From assembly GCA_016711345.1 (NCBI GenBank), contig JADJTD010000001.1, forward strand, positions 2,232,001-2,296,000: a stretch of DNA of 64,000 nt. Direction: 5' to 3'. The number at the start of each line of letters is the position of its first letter. Positions within the stretch are counted from its first letter, which is position 1. The notes beneath the pieces are model-generated. The model ran no database searches and was not told where the DNA came from. It saw only the letters and a list, made by a program, of their open reading frames with translations. Origin of the DNA: Chloracidobacterium sp. (GTDB lineage Bacteria; Acidobacteriota; Blastocatellia; Pyrinomonadales; Pyrinomonadaceae). Both the position numbers and the translations under genes were made by a program. Positions 42,718-52,414 of the stretch are shown one piece after another.

Positions 42718-44640
42718 ATGTGCGGAATAGCAGGAATAATCTCTAACGACCCGGAGACGCGAATTGGCTCGGCTCTCAAATCTATCGAGCATCGCGGGCG
42801 TGATGATGAGGGCGTTTTTGTGTCCACTCCGTTTGGCATCAATCAGCAAAAAATTTGCCTCGGCCATCGCCGCCTGTCGATAATCGACACGTCATCTGCC
42901 GGACATCAACCGATGTTCACCGACGACAAGCGTTTTTCAGTCGTCCTCAACGGTGAGATCTATAACTACAAACAAATTCGCTCAGAACTCGAATCCAACG
43001 GTGAAGTTTTTACAACCAATTCCGACACAGAAGTTTTGCTAAAAGCATTTCGTAAATGGAATGTTGGCTGTCTCGACAGGCTCAATGGCATGTTCGCCTT
43101 TGCCGTTTGGGATGATGTCGAAAAAGAACTGACGCTCGCTCGTGATCGTGCCGGCATCAAACCGCTTTATTACGCAAAGATCGGTAATGATCTTATTTTT
43201 GCTTCCGAGATAAAAGCCATCCTCGCCACAAAACTCATTCGTGCCGAACTCGATCTCGAAGGCCTCGATCAATACCTGACTTTTCTCTGGACGCCTGATC
43301 CGCAAACGACGTTCAAAAATATATTCAAACTGCCGCCGGCGCATTATCTGAAATGGAAAAATGGCGAGATAATACAGACCGAATGGTGGGACTTGTCATT
43401 TGATGAGATCGATAGACATAAAAGCGAAGGTGAGTGGCGCGAAGAGCTTTTAGAAACGCTCGGCCGGGTTGTCGATATGGAAATGCTTTCGGATGTGCCG
43501 CTCGGAGCATTTTTATCGGGCGGTGTCGATTCGTCTGTTATCGTCGGCCTGATGAATCAAAACGACAGCAGCCGAAAGGTTTCGACATACACGGTCGGCA
43601 TCGAGAAAGAAGATCTGCACTACGATATCATTCCAGACGACACTGTTTGGGCTCGCCGCGTCGGCCAGATCTTCGATACGGATTATCACGAGTTCATGTT
43701 GAAACCCAACGTCGCCGAACTGCTGCCGATGCTCGTTCGGCATCTTGATGAACCAGTCGCCGATCCCGCCGTTATAACGAGCTATCTGGTGTCAAAGGCT
43801 GCTCGCGAAACGCTGACCGTTTTGCTGTCCGGTGTTGGCGGCGATGAGCTTTTCGCCGGTTATCCGCGACATCTTGCGATGCGGCTTGCAAGTGCCTTTG
43901 ATCCGATACCGCAGAGGATTCGTCAGCCGATATTCAAATCTCTCGAAAGCACTTTACCCGGCGGCTTACCGGGCAAGTTCACGGCACCGCTTCGTAATGC
44001 AAAGAAATTTGCAAAGAGTGGGGGCATGGATTTTGAAGACCGTTACCTCGGCTTTGGCACTTACTTCACAGCCGAGGCAAAGCAAATGCTTTACACTGAA
44101 AACAATCGAGAAAAAACGAACGGCCTCGACCCGTACAAATATCATCGGCGTTACTTTGAACGAGTGAAGAATGCCGATCCGCTGAACCGATTGCTCTACG
44201 TCGATTTTAAGACGTTCCTGCCTTGCCTCAACCTCGCTTATACCGACAAGACATCGATGGCGGCGAATCTTGAGGTTCGCGTACCTTTTCTCAATGTCGA
44301 ACTCATTGAGTTGGCGGCGAGAATGCCCGTCAATCTTAAGCTCAAAGGCCTCAAACGCAAATACATCCTCAAGCGTGCGGCTGAAAAACTGCTGCCGCAT
44401 GACATCGTCTGGCGGAAAAAAGCCGGATTTGGAGCACCGATCAGGTCTTGGCTTCGCGGCCCGCTGCAGCCGATGGTCAATGAACTCTTATCCGAAAGCA
44501 CGATCAAAAATCGCGGGCTTTTTGATCCAATGGAAGTCAAACGGATCGTCAGTGCCAATTTGTCGGGAAAGCAGGACTTCAGTCTGCAAGTCTTTCAGCT
44601 TTTAACTCTCGAACTGTGGATGCAGGAATTTCTCGATTGA
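42718..44640 (+). CDS. asnB: Asparagine synthase (glutamine-hydrolysing)
   Basis: This 640-residue class II amidotransferase has nucleophile C2 exposed by removal of Met1 (MCGIAGII), the glutaminase core (SIEHRGRDDEGVF, GHRRLSIIDTSSAGHQPM, LNGEIYNY, RDRAGIKPLYYAK) and the synthetase P-loop (LSGGVDSSVI). In polysaccharide clusters such AsnB-like proteins often amidate a sugar uronic acid or activate a carboxylate rather than make free asparagine. Context in the glycan region supports that use, but the sequence does not decide it. Confidence 0.92.
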   Translation: MCGIAGIISNDPETRIGSALKSIEHRGRDDEGVFVSTPFGINQQKICLGHRRLSIIDTSSAGHQPMFTDDKRFSVVLNGEIYNYKQIRSELESNGEVFTTNSDTEVLLKAFRKWNVGCLDRLNGMFAFAVWDDVEKELTLARDRAGIKPLYYAKIGNDLIFASEIKAILATKLIRAELDLEGLDQYLTFLWTPDPQTTFKNIFKLPPAHYLKWKNGEIIQTEWWDLSFDEIDRHKSEGEWREELLETLGRVVDMEMLSDVPLGAFLSGGVDSSVIVGLMNQNDSSRKVSTYTVGIEKEDLHYDIIPDDTVWARRVGQIFDTDYHEFMLKPNVAELLPMLVRHLDEPVADPAVITSYLVSKAARETLTVLLSGVGGDELFAGYPRHLAMRLASAFDPIPQRIRQPIFKSLESTLPGGLPGKFTAPLRNAKKFAKSGGMDFEDRYLGFGTYFTAEAKQMLYTENNREKTNGLDPYKYHRRYFERVKNADPLNRLLYVDFKTFLPCLNLAYTDKTSMAANLEVRVPFLNVELIELAARMPVNLKLKGLKRKYILKRAAEKLLPHDIVWRKKAGFGAPIRSWLRGPLQPMVNELLSESTIKNRGLFDPMEVKRIVSANLSGKQDFSLQVFQLLTLELWMQEFLD

Positions 44641-44659
44641 GATATTAAATTGTCAAAGA

Positions 44660-46804
44660 TCAAATAGAAAAAACGTCGCCTGTTTTGAGCGAATCAAGAA
44701 TTCTAAACGTTGCCCGCGTCGTTGTAGCGAGGTCTTCGAGAGCGATCGGTGCGTTGGTGCCGTTTAGCACTGTCGAACACACGGCTTTGATCTCTTCAGC
44801 CTGTCCTTTGTCCTGACTCATCAGTTTTTTGACGGTTTCCTTTCCGTTAGAGTGCATAGTAGCTCGCCTAAAATCGTCAAGCACGAACGCTTTGCTGCCG
44901 CCGAATATTTCGACGCGTTCTTTTGATAGCGAACGGTCGCCTTCTGCCACATAGGCAATTGTTCCGTTCGAGCCATCGGCAAATTTTAAAGTTATAAACA
45001 CCGAATCGGCATCGGTTATATCGTGACTTCGGCTGGTGACTGACTCAGCAAATACGCGCGTTGTAAGCGAACCAGTCAGAAAATGCATGAGATCAATAAA
45101 ATGACAAACCTCACCGACGATGCGTCCGCCGCCCTGAATCGGGTCCTGTATCCAGCTATCCTGCGGGATGCGTCCTGAGTTAATTCGGTACATGATCGAA
45201 AGCGGAAATTGACGCTCCCCAAAAAACTCTTTTGCTTGTTTAGCTGACGGTGAAAAACGACGATTAAATCCGACCATCAGCTTTCCGCTAGAATCAGCGG
45301 CGGCGGCTAATACTCCGTCGAGTTCCGCATCATTCATCGCAAGCGGCTTTTCGACGAATACATGTTTGTTTTGCTTTAGCGCAGCTTCGGCAAGAGGTGC
45401 GTGCGTGTCATGGCGAGTCGCGATTACAATCAGATTTGCATTGTCGTCATTTATTACGTCGCTTGCGTCCGAGACACAGCCTGCAAAACCGTACTGTCCG
45501 GCGACATCGCGTGCGGTCAGTCCGGCGGCGGTCGCTATCGAGCGAAACTCGGCGCTGTTTGATTTAAAGTTCGGCAGAAGAAATTTTTGGGCGTAGCTTC
45601 CGGCGCCGATCATGCCGACGCGAATCGCTGATGCTTTATCAGAAGTTTTCTTCTCAAATTCCAATCTCGCAGGGAGTTCTTTTTCGGTGTCATACTGCAG
45701 GACAATTCCGAGATACGGCTCCTTCGTTTCGCCGGAGATCAGTTTGTAGGCGTCTTCGCCGCGTTCGACAGGGAAGCGATGCGAGATGAGACGTTCGAGC
45801 GAGATGGTTTTGCTGGCGGTGAGATCGAAAAATGCTTCGAGGTTGCGTCCCTCGGTCCAACGCACATATGCGAAAGGGTAATCGTGGCCGCGTTCTTCGT
45901 ATTCAGGATCGTAGCGGCCGGGGCCGTACGACATTGATATCTGCAAAGTTAGCTCTTTTAGAAAATACACGTTTCGGGGTACGTTCATTCCGACGAGGCC
46001 GACAACGACGACTCGCCCTTTTGAACGCGAAATGTCACCGGCCAGTTCGATCGGGTCGTTCGACATTGTCGCGGCGGTGATCAAGACGGCATCGGCTCCG
46101 CGTCCGCGCGACCATTCTTTGACCAGGCGGCTGGCATCGGCGGGCGTCGAACACATTTCCGCTCCTAATTCACGCGCAAGGTTTAACTTTGCCGCGTCAA
46201 TGTCGATCCCAAAGACTCGGCAGCCGTTGGCTTTGAGTAATTGGACTGTGATCTGTCCGAGCAACCCCAAACCGATGACAACAAACGCCTCGCCCAAAGT
46301 CGGCTGCGAAAGACGGATGCCTTGCAGAGCGATAGCGCCGAGCGTTCCAAACGCTCCCTCGTCAAAGGTTATCTCGTCGGGCAAACGAACGCACAAATTC
46401 TGCGGCACCGAGATCATCTCAGCGTGCGAAGCATAACCGGCACCGGCGCAAGCGACACGATCACCAACCTTAAACCCTGAAACATCTTCGCCGACCGCCG
46501 CAACAATGCCCGCCGCGCTGTAACCAAGCGCCGTTGTGCCGTCGAGTTTTGCTTTGACGGCGGTGTAAGTGTTCATTAAGCCTTCGGTGCGGGCCTTGTC
46601 GATGACTTGCTTTACGAGATCTGGACGTTGTCGAGCCTTACCGAGCAGACTTTTCTTGCCCATATCGACCGTGTTCTTCTCGGTTCCGGCACTAATCAGC
46701 GATGCTGCGGTCCTGACAAGCAAACGGCCGCGTTGGACGCCAGGAGCCGGTACATCATAAACAGCAACAACGCCTGAGCGCATATTTTGGAGGATCTGTT
46801 TCAT
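44660..46804 (-). CDS. Bi-domain oxidoreductase (zinc-type ADH fused to Gfo/Idh/MocA)
   Basis: This 714-residue protein is a fusion of two enzymes. Residues about 1-375 are a medium-chain dehydrogenase (SAGTEKNTV, GYSAAGIVAAVGEDVSGFKVGDRVACAGAGYASHAE, VIGLGLLGQITVQLLKANG as NAD-binding motif). Residues about 390-714 are a Gfo/Idh/MocA oxidoreductase (RVGMIGAGSYAQKFLLPNF, ATRHDTHAPLAEAALKQNKHVFVEKPLAMNDAEL, GGGRIVGEVCHFIDLMHFLTG). This fusion is known from surface-glycan clusters, where it may act on nucleotide-sugars. It is on the opposite strand from its neighbours and divergent from the aminotransferase gene. Confidence 0.92.
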   Translation of the reverse strand: MKQILQNMRSGVVAVYDVPAPGVQRGRLLVRTAASLISAGTEKNTVDMGKKSLLGKARQRPDLVKQVIDKARTEGLMNTYTAVKAKLDGTTALGYSAAGIVAAVGEDVSGFKVGDRVACAGAGYASHAEMISVPQNLCVRLPDEITFDEGAFGTLGAIALQGIRLSQPTLGEAFVVIGLGLLGQITVQLLKANGCRVFGIDIDAAKLNLARELGAEMCSTPADASRLVKEWSRGRGADAVLITAATMSNDPIELAGDISRSKGRVVVVGLVGMNVPRNVYFLKELTLQISMSYGPGRYDPEYEERGHDYPFAYVRWTEGRNLEAFFDLTASKTISLERLISHRFPVERGEDAYKLISGETKEPYLGIVLQYDTEKELPARLEFEKKTSDKASAIRVGMIGAGSYAQKFLLPNFKSNSAEFRSIATAAGLTARDVAGQYGFAGCVSDASDVINDDNANLIVIATRHDTHAPLAEAALKQNKHVFVEKPLAMNDAELDGVLAAAADSSGKLMVGFNRRFSPSAKQAKEFFGERQFPLSIMYRINSGRIPQDSWIQDPIQGGGRIVGEVCHFIDLMHFLTGSLTTRVFAESVTSRSHDITDADSVFITLKFADGSNGTIAYVAEGDRSLSKERVEIFGGSKAFVLDDFRRATMHSNGKETVKKLMSQDKGQAEEIKAVCSTVLNGTNAPIALEDLATTTRATFRILDSLKTGDVFSI

Positions 46805-47251
46805 AATAAACTCAGCAAAAAATCAAAGTATCAATACTACTTTTGTTTGCTGAACCGTACAAGGCGGTGAATTTTCGGCGGAACGATAATCATCAAAAGA
46901 ATCTTGTAAGTATAAGCAATAACTTGATTTATGCCCGATCTGAACGCCTGGCCGTTCCACATCGTTCCACCTGCGTTCCAGTGCCTGTGTGGAACGCGCA
47001 AGTATCTGTTTTTTCAACAATTACAGCCATTTTTCCACCATATTCCACCACTTTTGAAAAAAGCGTAAGACTTTGTCTTACAGCGTGTCGGCACGAGGTC
47101 TTTTTCCCGTCGCTCGGGAAAATTACGGCCGAGATAATACTATGACAGTCTAGCAGATGTGCTATAAATAGTCAAGCATTTTATTGATGCAACAAGGCCT
47201 GTCGCGCACTTTTGAAACGATGTTCGATTGAGCCATAATGTATTGAGTTTT
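46805..47251. other. 447-bp divergent intergenic region
   Basis: No gene is supported. It separates two divergent genes and is A/T-rich with scattered GTTCCAC segments (46973, 46984 and nearby, six or seven occurrences of TTCCA) that hint at a repeated binding site. The right end carries the promoter of the aminotransferase gene; the left end should hold that of the bi-domain oxidoreductase, but no clear box pair is seen. Confidence 0.55.
47212..47239 (+). promoter_or_regulatory. Promoter of the DegT aminotransferase gene
   Basis: TTGAAA (47212-47217) and CATAAT (47234-47239) are 16 bases apart. The start of transcription would lie about six bases before the ATG at 47252, leaving an almost leaderless message. 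Confidence 0.5.
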
Positions 47252-48373
47252 ATGAGAGTTCCTTTTGTTGACCTGAAAGCACAGTATCTGAGCCTGAAGG
47301 ATGAGTTTGACGCGGCGGTTGCCGGTGTAATGTCGGAAACGGCGTTTATCGGCGGCAAGTACGCGGCGGCATTTGAAACGTCATTTGCCGAGTATCTCGG
47401 CGTCAATCATTGTGTCGCTGTTGCGAACGGCACCGACGCGATCGAGATCGCTTTGAAGGCAATCGGCGTCGAGGCAGGCGACGAAGTGCTGCTGCCAGCA
47501 AATACGTTCATCGCGACCGCCGAGGCTGTTTCAAACATTGGTGCGAAGCCGGTTTTTGTCGATATTGAACCGACGTATTACAACATCGACCCGGCAAAGA
47601 TCGAAGAAAAGATAACGCCGCGAACAAAGGCGATAATTGCTGTGCATCTTTACGGCTTGGCAGCCGAAATGGACGCCATAATGCAGATCGCTCGAAAGCA
47701 CGATCTGAAAGTGCTCGAAGATACGGCGCAGGCTCATGGCGCGACTTACAAAGGGCAAAAGACGGGAACGTTTGGCGATGTCGCTACATTCAGTTTCTAC
47801 CCGAGCAAAAATCTCGGCGCATTTGGCGATGCCGGTGGAATTGCAACGAACGATCAGGAAACCGCAGCGCTTGCGCGGCTAATTGCTAATCACGGACAGG
47901 CTGCAAAGAACCGTCACACTATCGAAGGGCGCAACAGTCGCATGGACGGCATTCAGGCGGCCGTTTTGTCGGTAAAACTGCCGCATCTGGAAAGCTGGCT
48001 TGAGGCCAGACGCTCACATGCTCGTCGGTATGATGAGCTTCTTCGTGATACAGGTTTGACGCTGCCCGTCGAGCGGGAAGATTCGCGGCATACTTATCAC
48101 CTCTATGTCGTGCAGGTCGATGATCGCGACGCGGTGCAGGCAAAACTTGGTGAGGCTGACATTGAAACAAGCACTCATTACCCGATAGCGCTGCCATTTA
48201 TGGAAGCATATGCACATCTGGGCCACAAACCATCTGACTTTCCGGTCGCGCATTCGCAAATGGGCCGCATATTGAGTTTGCCGATGTATGCCGAACTGAC
48301 CGCAGAGCAGATCGAGCATGTGTGCTCGACGCTGAAGAATGCGGTTTCGCTTTCTGTCGCCGCAAATGAATAG
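47252..48373 (+). CDS. DegT/DnrJ/EryC1/StrS nucleotide-sugar aminotransferase (WbpE/WlbC-like)
   Basis: This 373-residue PLP enzyme transfers an amino group to a keto-sugar nucleotide. It has the N-terminal VPFVDLKAQY, substrate segment GTDAIEIALKAIGVEAGDEVLLPANTFIATAEA, and the PLP lysine K186 in FYPSKNLGAFGDAGG. Together with the Gfo/Idh dehydrogenase at 51055 and the acetyltransferase at 52635, it would make the 3-amino step of UDP-2,3-diacetamido-uronic acid synthesis. The ATG at 47252 matches the conserved start; a TTG further upstream adds nothing conserved. Similar enzymes also act on other sugars. Confidence 0.9.
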   Translation: MRVPFVDLKAQYLSLKDEFDAAVAGVMSETAFIGGKYAAAFETSFAEYLGVNHCVAVANGTDAIEIALKAIGVEAGDEVLLPANTFIATAEAVSNIGAKPVFVDIEPTYYNIDPAKIEEKITPRTKAIIAVHLYGLAAEMDAIMQIARKHDLKVLEDTAQAHGATYKGQKTGTFGDVATFSFYPSKNLGAFGDAGGIATNDQETAALARLIANHGQAAKNRHTIEGRNSRMDGIQAAVLSVKLPHLESWLEARRSHARRYDELLRDTGLTLPVEREDSRHTYHLYVVQVDDRDAVQAKLGEADIETSTHYPIALPFMEAYAHLGHKPSDFPVAHSQMGRILSLPMYAELTAEQIEHVCSTLKNAVSLSVAANE

Positions 48374-48388
48374 TATCGCTCTCCGCCG

Positions 48389-49480
48389 ATGAGCAAAGCA
48401 ATCTGGATCGACCTCGATAATTCGCCGCACGTGCCGCTTTTTGCGCCGATTATCAGGCATTATCGCGAACGCGGTATCGAAGTCATTCTCACCGCACGTG
48501 ACCATTCGCAAACTATCGAACTGCTTGAACTTCACGGCTTTGGCGGAACTTATACTGCGGTCGGTGCGCACTACGGAAAGAGTAAATTTCACAAGGTTCG
48601 CGGCCTGCTTGTCAGGGCAAAACAACTCGCTTCTCACATCAATAAACAACCAATATCCGTCGCCGTCAGCCACGGCTCGCGTTCGATGGTGCTCGCAGCG
48701 CGATGGCTGAAAATTCCGGTCGTGACAATGTACGATTACGAATTTACCGAAACAAGTATTTTTAATCGCTTTTCCGACGTTGTGCTCGTGCCAGATCGAA
48801 TCCCTGATGGTGTGCTTGATGACATCAATTTACCTGTCTCAAAACGAAAGAAATATCCGGGTCTAAAAGAAGAATTGTATGTAAGCAAATTCCGACCAAC
48901 GCGAGATTTTAAGTTGGAGTTTGTTCGTCCGTTCGGTAAAGACCCATCTACATGGACCGTAGTCGTTTTGCGACCTCCAGCAAGCACAGCGAATTATCAT
49001 TCGAGCAAAAGCGATCAAATCTTTTTTGAGCTTCTGCGCCATCTAGTCACGTCTCTAGAGGTCTTTACGTTTGTTATTCCACGAACCGCTGATCAAGGCG
49101 AAACGATCCGCCAATTTGTGATGGAAATTAATTCCTGGGCGAGCTGTATGATTCTCGACAAGGCGGTTGGCGGTCTTGATCTGATCTATTCCGCCGATCT
49201 TCTCATTTCTGGCGGCGGGACGATGAATCGCGAAGCGGCCTTGCTCGGCGTTCCGGTTTACAGCATTTTTGCGGGACGGCAAGGAGCGCTCGACCGTCAA
49301 ATGGAGGCTGAAGGGTTGATCACATTTATCCGCGATGCTCGTGATCTGTCAAAGCTACGGCTAGAGCACCGCGACCGGCAAAAGCCCAACGCCTTGACCG
49401 ACAGGGTTGAGGCTTTTGTGATAGAAGCGATAAACTCGTTTTGTGTCGGTAGTCCGCACGTGAGTAAGGGCTCGACGTGA
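48389..49480 (+). CDS. DUF354 family protein (GT-B/epimerase-like)
   Basis: This 363-residue protein begins MSKAIWIDLDNSPHVPLFAPIIRHY, the DUF354 opening, followed by SVAVSHGSRSMVLAARWLKIPVVTMYDYEFTE and the C-terminal SADLLISGGGTMNREAALLGVPVYSIFAGRQGALDRQMEAEG, which resembles the donor-site region of GT-B enzymes and UDP-GlcNAc 2-epimerases. In this cluster a glycosyltransferase or epimerase role is likely. The last residues (VGSPHVSKGST) and stop come from dispersed palindrome copy E, so the native C-terminus has probably been replaced. Confidence 0.85.
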   Translation: MSKAIWIDLDNSPHVPLFAPIIRHYRERGIEVILTARDHSQTIELLELHGFGGTYTAVGAHYGKSKFHKVRGLLVRAKQLASHINKQPISVAVSHGSRSMVLAARWLKIPVVTMYDYEFTETSIFNRFSDVVLVPDRIPDGVLDDINLPVSKRKKYPGLKEELYVSKFRPTRDFKLEFVRPFGKDPSTWTVVVLRPPASTANYHSSKSDQIFFELLRHLVTSLEVFTFVIPRTADQGETIRQFVMEINSWASCMILDKAVGGLDLIYSADLLISGGGTMNREAALLGVPVYSIFAGRQGALDRQMEAEGLITFIRDARDLSKLRLEHRDRQKPNALTDRVEAFVIEAINSFCVGSPHVSKGST

Positions 49481-49518
49481 CCCGGATGAGCCCTTACTTA
49501 CGTGCGGGCTACTGACAC
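49443..49518. repeat. Dispersed palindromic element, copy E, overlapping the DUF354 gene end
   Basis: GTGTCGGTAGTCCGCACG on the left pairs with CGTGCGGGCTACTGACAC on the right, with GTAAGGGCTC against GAGCCCTTAC inside. The stop codon of the DUF354 gene lies inside its left arm/loop, and the next gene starts seven bases after it. Confidence 0.85.
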
Positions 49519-49524
49519 CGATCA

Positions 49525-50967
49525 ATGTTCAAACAGTACCCGGCATATAAATTCATTCTCGCTGCCTGCGACTATTTTTTGCTGCTTGCGGCGTGGTTTG
49601 CTGCGGTGAATGTGCGTTTTTATAATGTGCCCGCGATGGAACTGCTTTCACGGCCTTTGATGAGGACGCAGGCGGCGCTTGTGATTGTCTATTCGCTGGT
49701 CTGGGTTGCGATCTTTCAGCATTTTAATCTTTATAAGCTCGATTATTTTATGTCGTTCGGGCGGCAGATGCTCTCGATCGCAAAGTCGCTGCTGTACGGG
49801 TTGATAGGATTGGTGCTGATAACGTTTGTAGTTAAGCGTCTCGATTTCGTCGAGTCGCGCATTGTGCTCGGGCTGTTTGTGTTGTTTAGCTTGGTTGGCG
49901 TGATGCTGTTTCGCACTCTTGTTTTTCGCCCCTTATTTGCGTTTGCTTCGCAGAAAAAGATCATTCGCCGAAAGGTGTTGATCGTGGGCCGTGACCGGAC
50001 CGCGAAGATGGTCGCGGCGCAGATCGACATCGATGACAGTCATGGATTTGATGTCATTGGGTTTGTGAATGACGAAACGCCGGTCGGCGAACGTATTTTT
50101 GAAGACCTAATAAATCTAGGTTCGATGCAAGACCTCGATCATCTCGTTAAGGCAAACGATATTAAAGAGGTCATCATCGCCGAAAGCGATGTAACGCATT
50201 CGCATCTTCTTGAGATCATCGACAAAGCGCAGGCTACATCTGCAAATGTCCGTCTCGTCTCGGAGCTTTACAACATCATTCCCGAAAAGGTCCTGCTCGA
50301 AAAATATCTCGGCGTACCGATCGTCAAGATGCCGCAGAATTATGAGAACTCGCTGTTTGCGGTTTATAAACGCGTTTTTGATGTCGGCGTAACAATCATA
50401 GGCCTGATTATTATTGCGATACCGATGGCTATAATCGCAGCGTTGATCAAAATGACGTCAAAAGGTCCGGTGTTTTATAATCACACTCGCATCGGGAAAG
50501 ACTGCAAGCCTTTTGAGTTTTATAAATTCCGGACAATGTATGCCGATAATGACGACACTACTCATCGCGAATTTGTCGCCGACCTTATCGCTGCGAAGGC
50601 CTCGAACAATCAGGTGAAAAAGATCAAGGACGATCCACGTGTCACATCAATTGGAAAATTTTTGAGAAGAACATCGCTTGACGAACTGCCGCAGTTATTT
50701 AATGTGTTGAAAGGCGAAATGAGCCTCGTCGGGCCGCGGCCTTGTATGCCGTATGAGCTTGAGCAGTATGAGGAATGGCATCGGCGGCGGTTGTCCGTAA
50801 TTCCGGGCTGCACGGGTTTGTGGCAAGTCGCGGGGCGTTCGGCGGTGGATTTTAACGATATGGTCATTCTCGATCTTTTTTATATCGACAATATGTCGCC
50901 GCTCTTTGACCTGAGTATAATTTTAAGAACGCTGCCCGTTATGTTATTAGCAAAAGGCGGGCATTGA
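49525..50967 (+). CDS. Exopolysaccharide polyprenyl glycosylphosphotransferase
   Basis: This 480-residue inner-membrane enzyme moves a sugar-1-phosphate from a nucleotide-sugar to undecaprenyl phosphate, the first step in repeat-unit assembly. It has four N-terminal helices (about 1-130), a soluble CoA-binding-like Rossmann domain (VLIVGRDRTAKMVAAQI), one membrane helix (VGVTIIGLIIIAIPMAIIAALI), then the bacterial sugar-transferase domain (KFRTMYADND, TSLDELPQLFNVLKGEMSLVGPRPCMPYE, GCTGLWQVAGRS). It ties the surrounding sugar-modifying genes to surface polysaccharide. Confidence 0.95.
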   Translation: MFKQYPAYKFILAACDYFLLLAAWFAAVNVRFYNVPAMELLSRPLMRTQAALVIVYSLVWVAIFQHFNLYKLDYFMSFGRQMLSIAKSLLYGLIGLVLITFVVKRLDFVESRIVLGLFVLFSLVGVMLFRTLVFRPLFAFASQKKIIRRKVLIVGRDRTAKMVAAQIDIDDSHGFDVIGFVNDETPVGERIFEDLINLGSMQDLDHLVKANDIKEVIIAESDVTHSHLLEIIDKAQATSANVRLVSELYNIIPEKVLLEKYLGVPIVKMPQNYENSLFAVYKRVFDVGVTIIGLIIIAIPMAIIAALIKMTSKGPVFYNHTRIGKDCKPFEFYKFRTMYADNDDTTHREFVADLIAAKASNNQVKKIKDDPRVTSIGKFLRRTSLDELPQLFNVLKGEMSLVGPRPCMPYELEQYEEWHRRRLSVIPGCTGLWQVAGRSAVDFNDMVILDLFYIDNMSPLFDLSIILRTLPVMLLAKGGH

Positions 50968-50976
50968 ATTATTTAT

Positions 50977-51045
50977 GCCACTGAGGACACAGAGAAAGAT
51001 GAGAAAGAAATAGTATCTCTCAGTGTGCTCTGTGAACTCTGTGGC
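50977..51045. repeat. CCACTGAGGACACAGAG-type palindrome
   Basis: GCCACTGAGGACACAGAG at the left pairs imperfectly with CTCTGTGAACTCTGTGGC at the right. It is of the same class as the hairpins at 25503 and 27898 and lies between two glycan genes. Confidence 0.6.
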
Positions 51046-51054
51046 TAATATCTT

Positions 51055-52056
51055 ATGAAAGTTGCTGTCATCGGCGCTGGTTATTGGGGGCCGAATTTAA
51101 TTAGAAATTTTCTCGGGCTTGATGAGATCGATGCGGTTGTCGCGTGCGATCTGGACAGCGCACGTCTTGCGAAGATGCAAAAGCAGTTTTACGGCATCGA
51201 GACCTCGACGAACTACGCCGAGGTCATAGAACGGCCAGACATCGACATCGTAGTGATCGCCACGCCTGTTTCGACGCATCATGAGATCGCAAAGCGTGCA
51301 TTAACGGAGGGCAAGCATGTTTTCATCGAAAAGCCGATGACATCGAGCGTCGCCGAGGCCGAAGAGCTGATCAACCTCGCTGAGCAGAAAAACCTAAAAC
51401 TCTTCGTCGATCACACGTTCATCTACACCGGAGCGGTGCGAAAGATGAAGGAGATCATCACTTCGGGACGGATGGGCGAACTTTACTATTTCGATTCGGT
51501 AAGGATAAACCTCGGGCTTTTTCAGCATGATGTGAATGTTATTTGGGACCTCGCACCGCATGATCTGTCGATAATGGATTATTTGCTGCAGCAGCAGCCA
51601 AAGAGCGTTTCGGCGATCGGGAGCTGCCACGTCGGCAACGAGCTCGAAGACATCGCCTACCTGACGCTGGAATTTGAAAACAACCTCATAGCGCACTTTC
51701 ACGTCAACTGGCTGGCTCCGGTAAAGATCCGCAAGACGCTGATCGGCGGCACAAAGTCGATGATCGTTTACGACGACACCGAGGCGAGCGAAAAGATCAA
51801 AATTTACGACAAAGGCATCGACGTCACGACCCGCGAAGGCGTTTACGACACGCTCGTCCAATACCGCACCGGCGACATGCTTTCGCCAAAACTCGACGCC
51901 GAAGAGGCCCTTTCCGTCGGCACGCGGCATTTTATCGACTGTATTTGCAATAACAAACAGCCGCTGACCGACGGCCACGCTGGCTTGAACGTCGTGCGAA
52001 TTTTAGAAGCCTCGACGCTCTCAATGCACGATCGCGGCAGAATGATCGAGCTTTAG
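51055..52056 (+). CDS. Gfo/Idh/MocA dehydrogenase (WbpB/WlbA-like)
   Basis: This 333-residue NAD-dependent oxidoreductase has the N-terminal dinucleotide motif VAVIGAGYWGPNLIRNF, VIATPVSTHHEIAKRAL, EKPMTSSVAEAEELI and DLAPHDLSIMDYLL with the catalytic His. The WbpB/WlbA type oxidises the 3-hydroxyl of UDP-GlcNAc uronic acid; this fits with the aminotransferase at 47252 and the acetyltransferase two genes on. Specificity is inferred from the gene set. Confidence 0.88.
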   Translation: MKVAVIGAGYWGPNLIRNFLGLDEIDAVVACDLDSARLAKMQKQFYGIETSTNYAEVIERPDIDIVVIATPVSTHHEIAKRALTEGKHVFIEKPMTSSVAEAEELINLAEQKNLKLFVDHTFIYTGAVRKMKEIITSGRMGELYYFDSVRINLGLFQHDVNVIWDLAPHDLSIMDYLLQQQPKSVSAIGSCHVGNELEDIAYLTLEFENNLIAHFHVNWLAPVKIRKTLIGGTKSMIVYDDTEASEKIKIYDKGIDVTTREGVYDTLVQYRTGDMLSPKLDAEEALSVGTRHFIDCICNNKQPLTDGHAGLNVVRILEASTLSMHDRGRMIEL

Positions 52057-52066
52057 CATCAATTTA

Positions 52067-52414
52067 ATGACCCATAAATCATTCAAGTCAAAAATCGGAA
52101 TTGTTTTATCGGGCACATATTTATTTGTATCTTGTGTCTTGGGTTTTGGGGGCGCTCTATCTGAGGCTAACGCAATCGGTTTTCTTTCCTTGCTCATATT
52201 ATTAACAGCACCGTGGAGCTTTGTTTCAAGGGTGTTTTGTGAAGGAGGGCGTGATTGCTTCCACAATGTGTTTTGGTGGATTGTTGCGGCCGGAGTATTG
52301 TTGAACGCTTTAATTCTTTACGTTCTGGGGCTTCTGTTTACTAAGCTTATTAAATTTTTTAGAGGTCATTCGAAAGACAACCGACGCGAAATAATCGTGA
52401 AAGATGCAAAATAA
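52067..52414 (+). CDS. Small membrane hypothetical protein ending in tandem repeats
   Basis: This 115-residue protein has three hydrophobic stretches (KIGIVLSGTYLFVSCVLGFGG, AIGFLSLLILLTAPWSFV, VFWWIVAAGVLLNALILYVLGLLFTKLI). The family is not recognised. Its last codons (EIIVKDAK) are read from the first unit and a half of the 20-bp repeat array, so its present C-terminus seems to have been created or changed by the repeat. It separates two genes of one presumed sugar pathway. Confidence 0.5.
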   Translation: MTHKSFKSKIGIVLSGTYLFVSCVLGFGGALSEANAIGFLSLLILLTAPWSFVSRVFCEGGRDCFHNVFWWIVAAGVLLNALILYVLGLLFTKLIKFFRGHSKDNRREIIVKDAK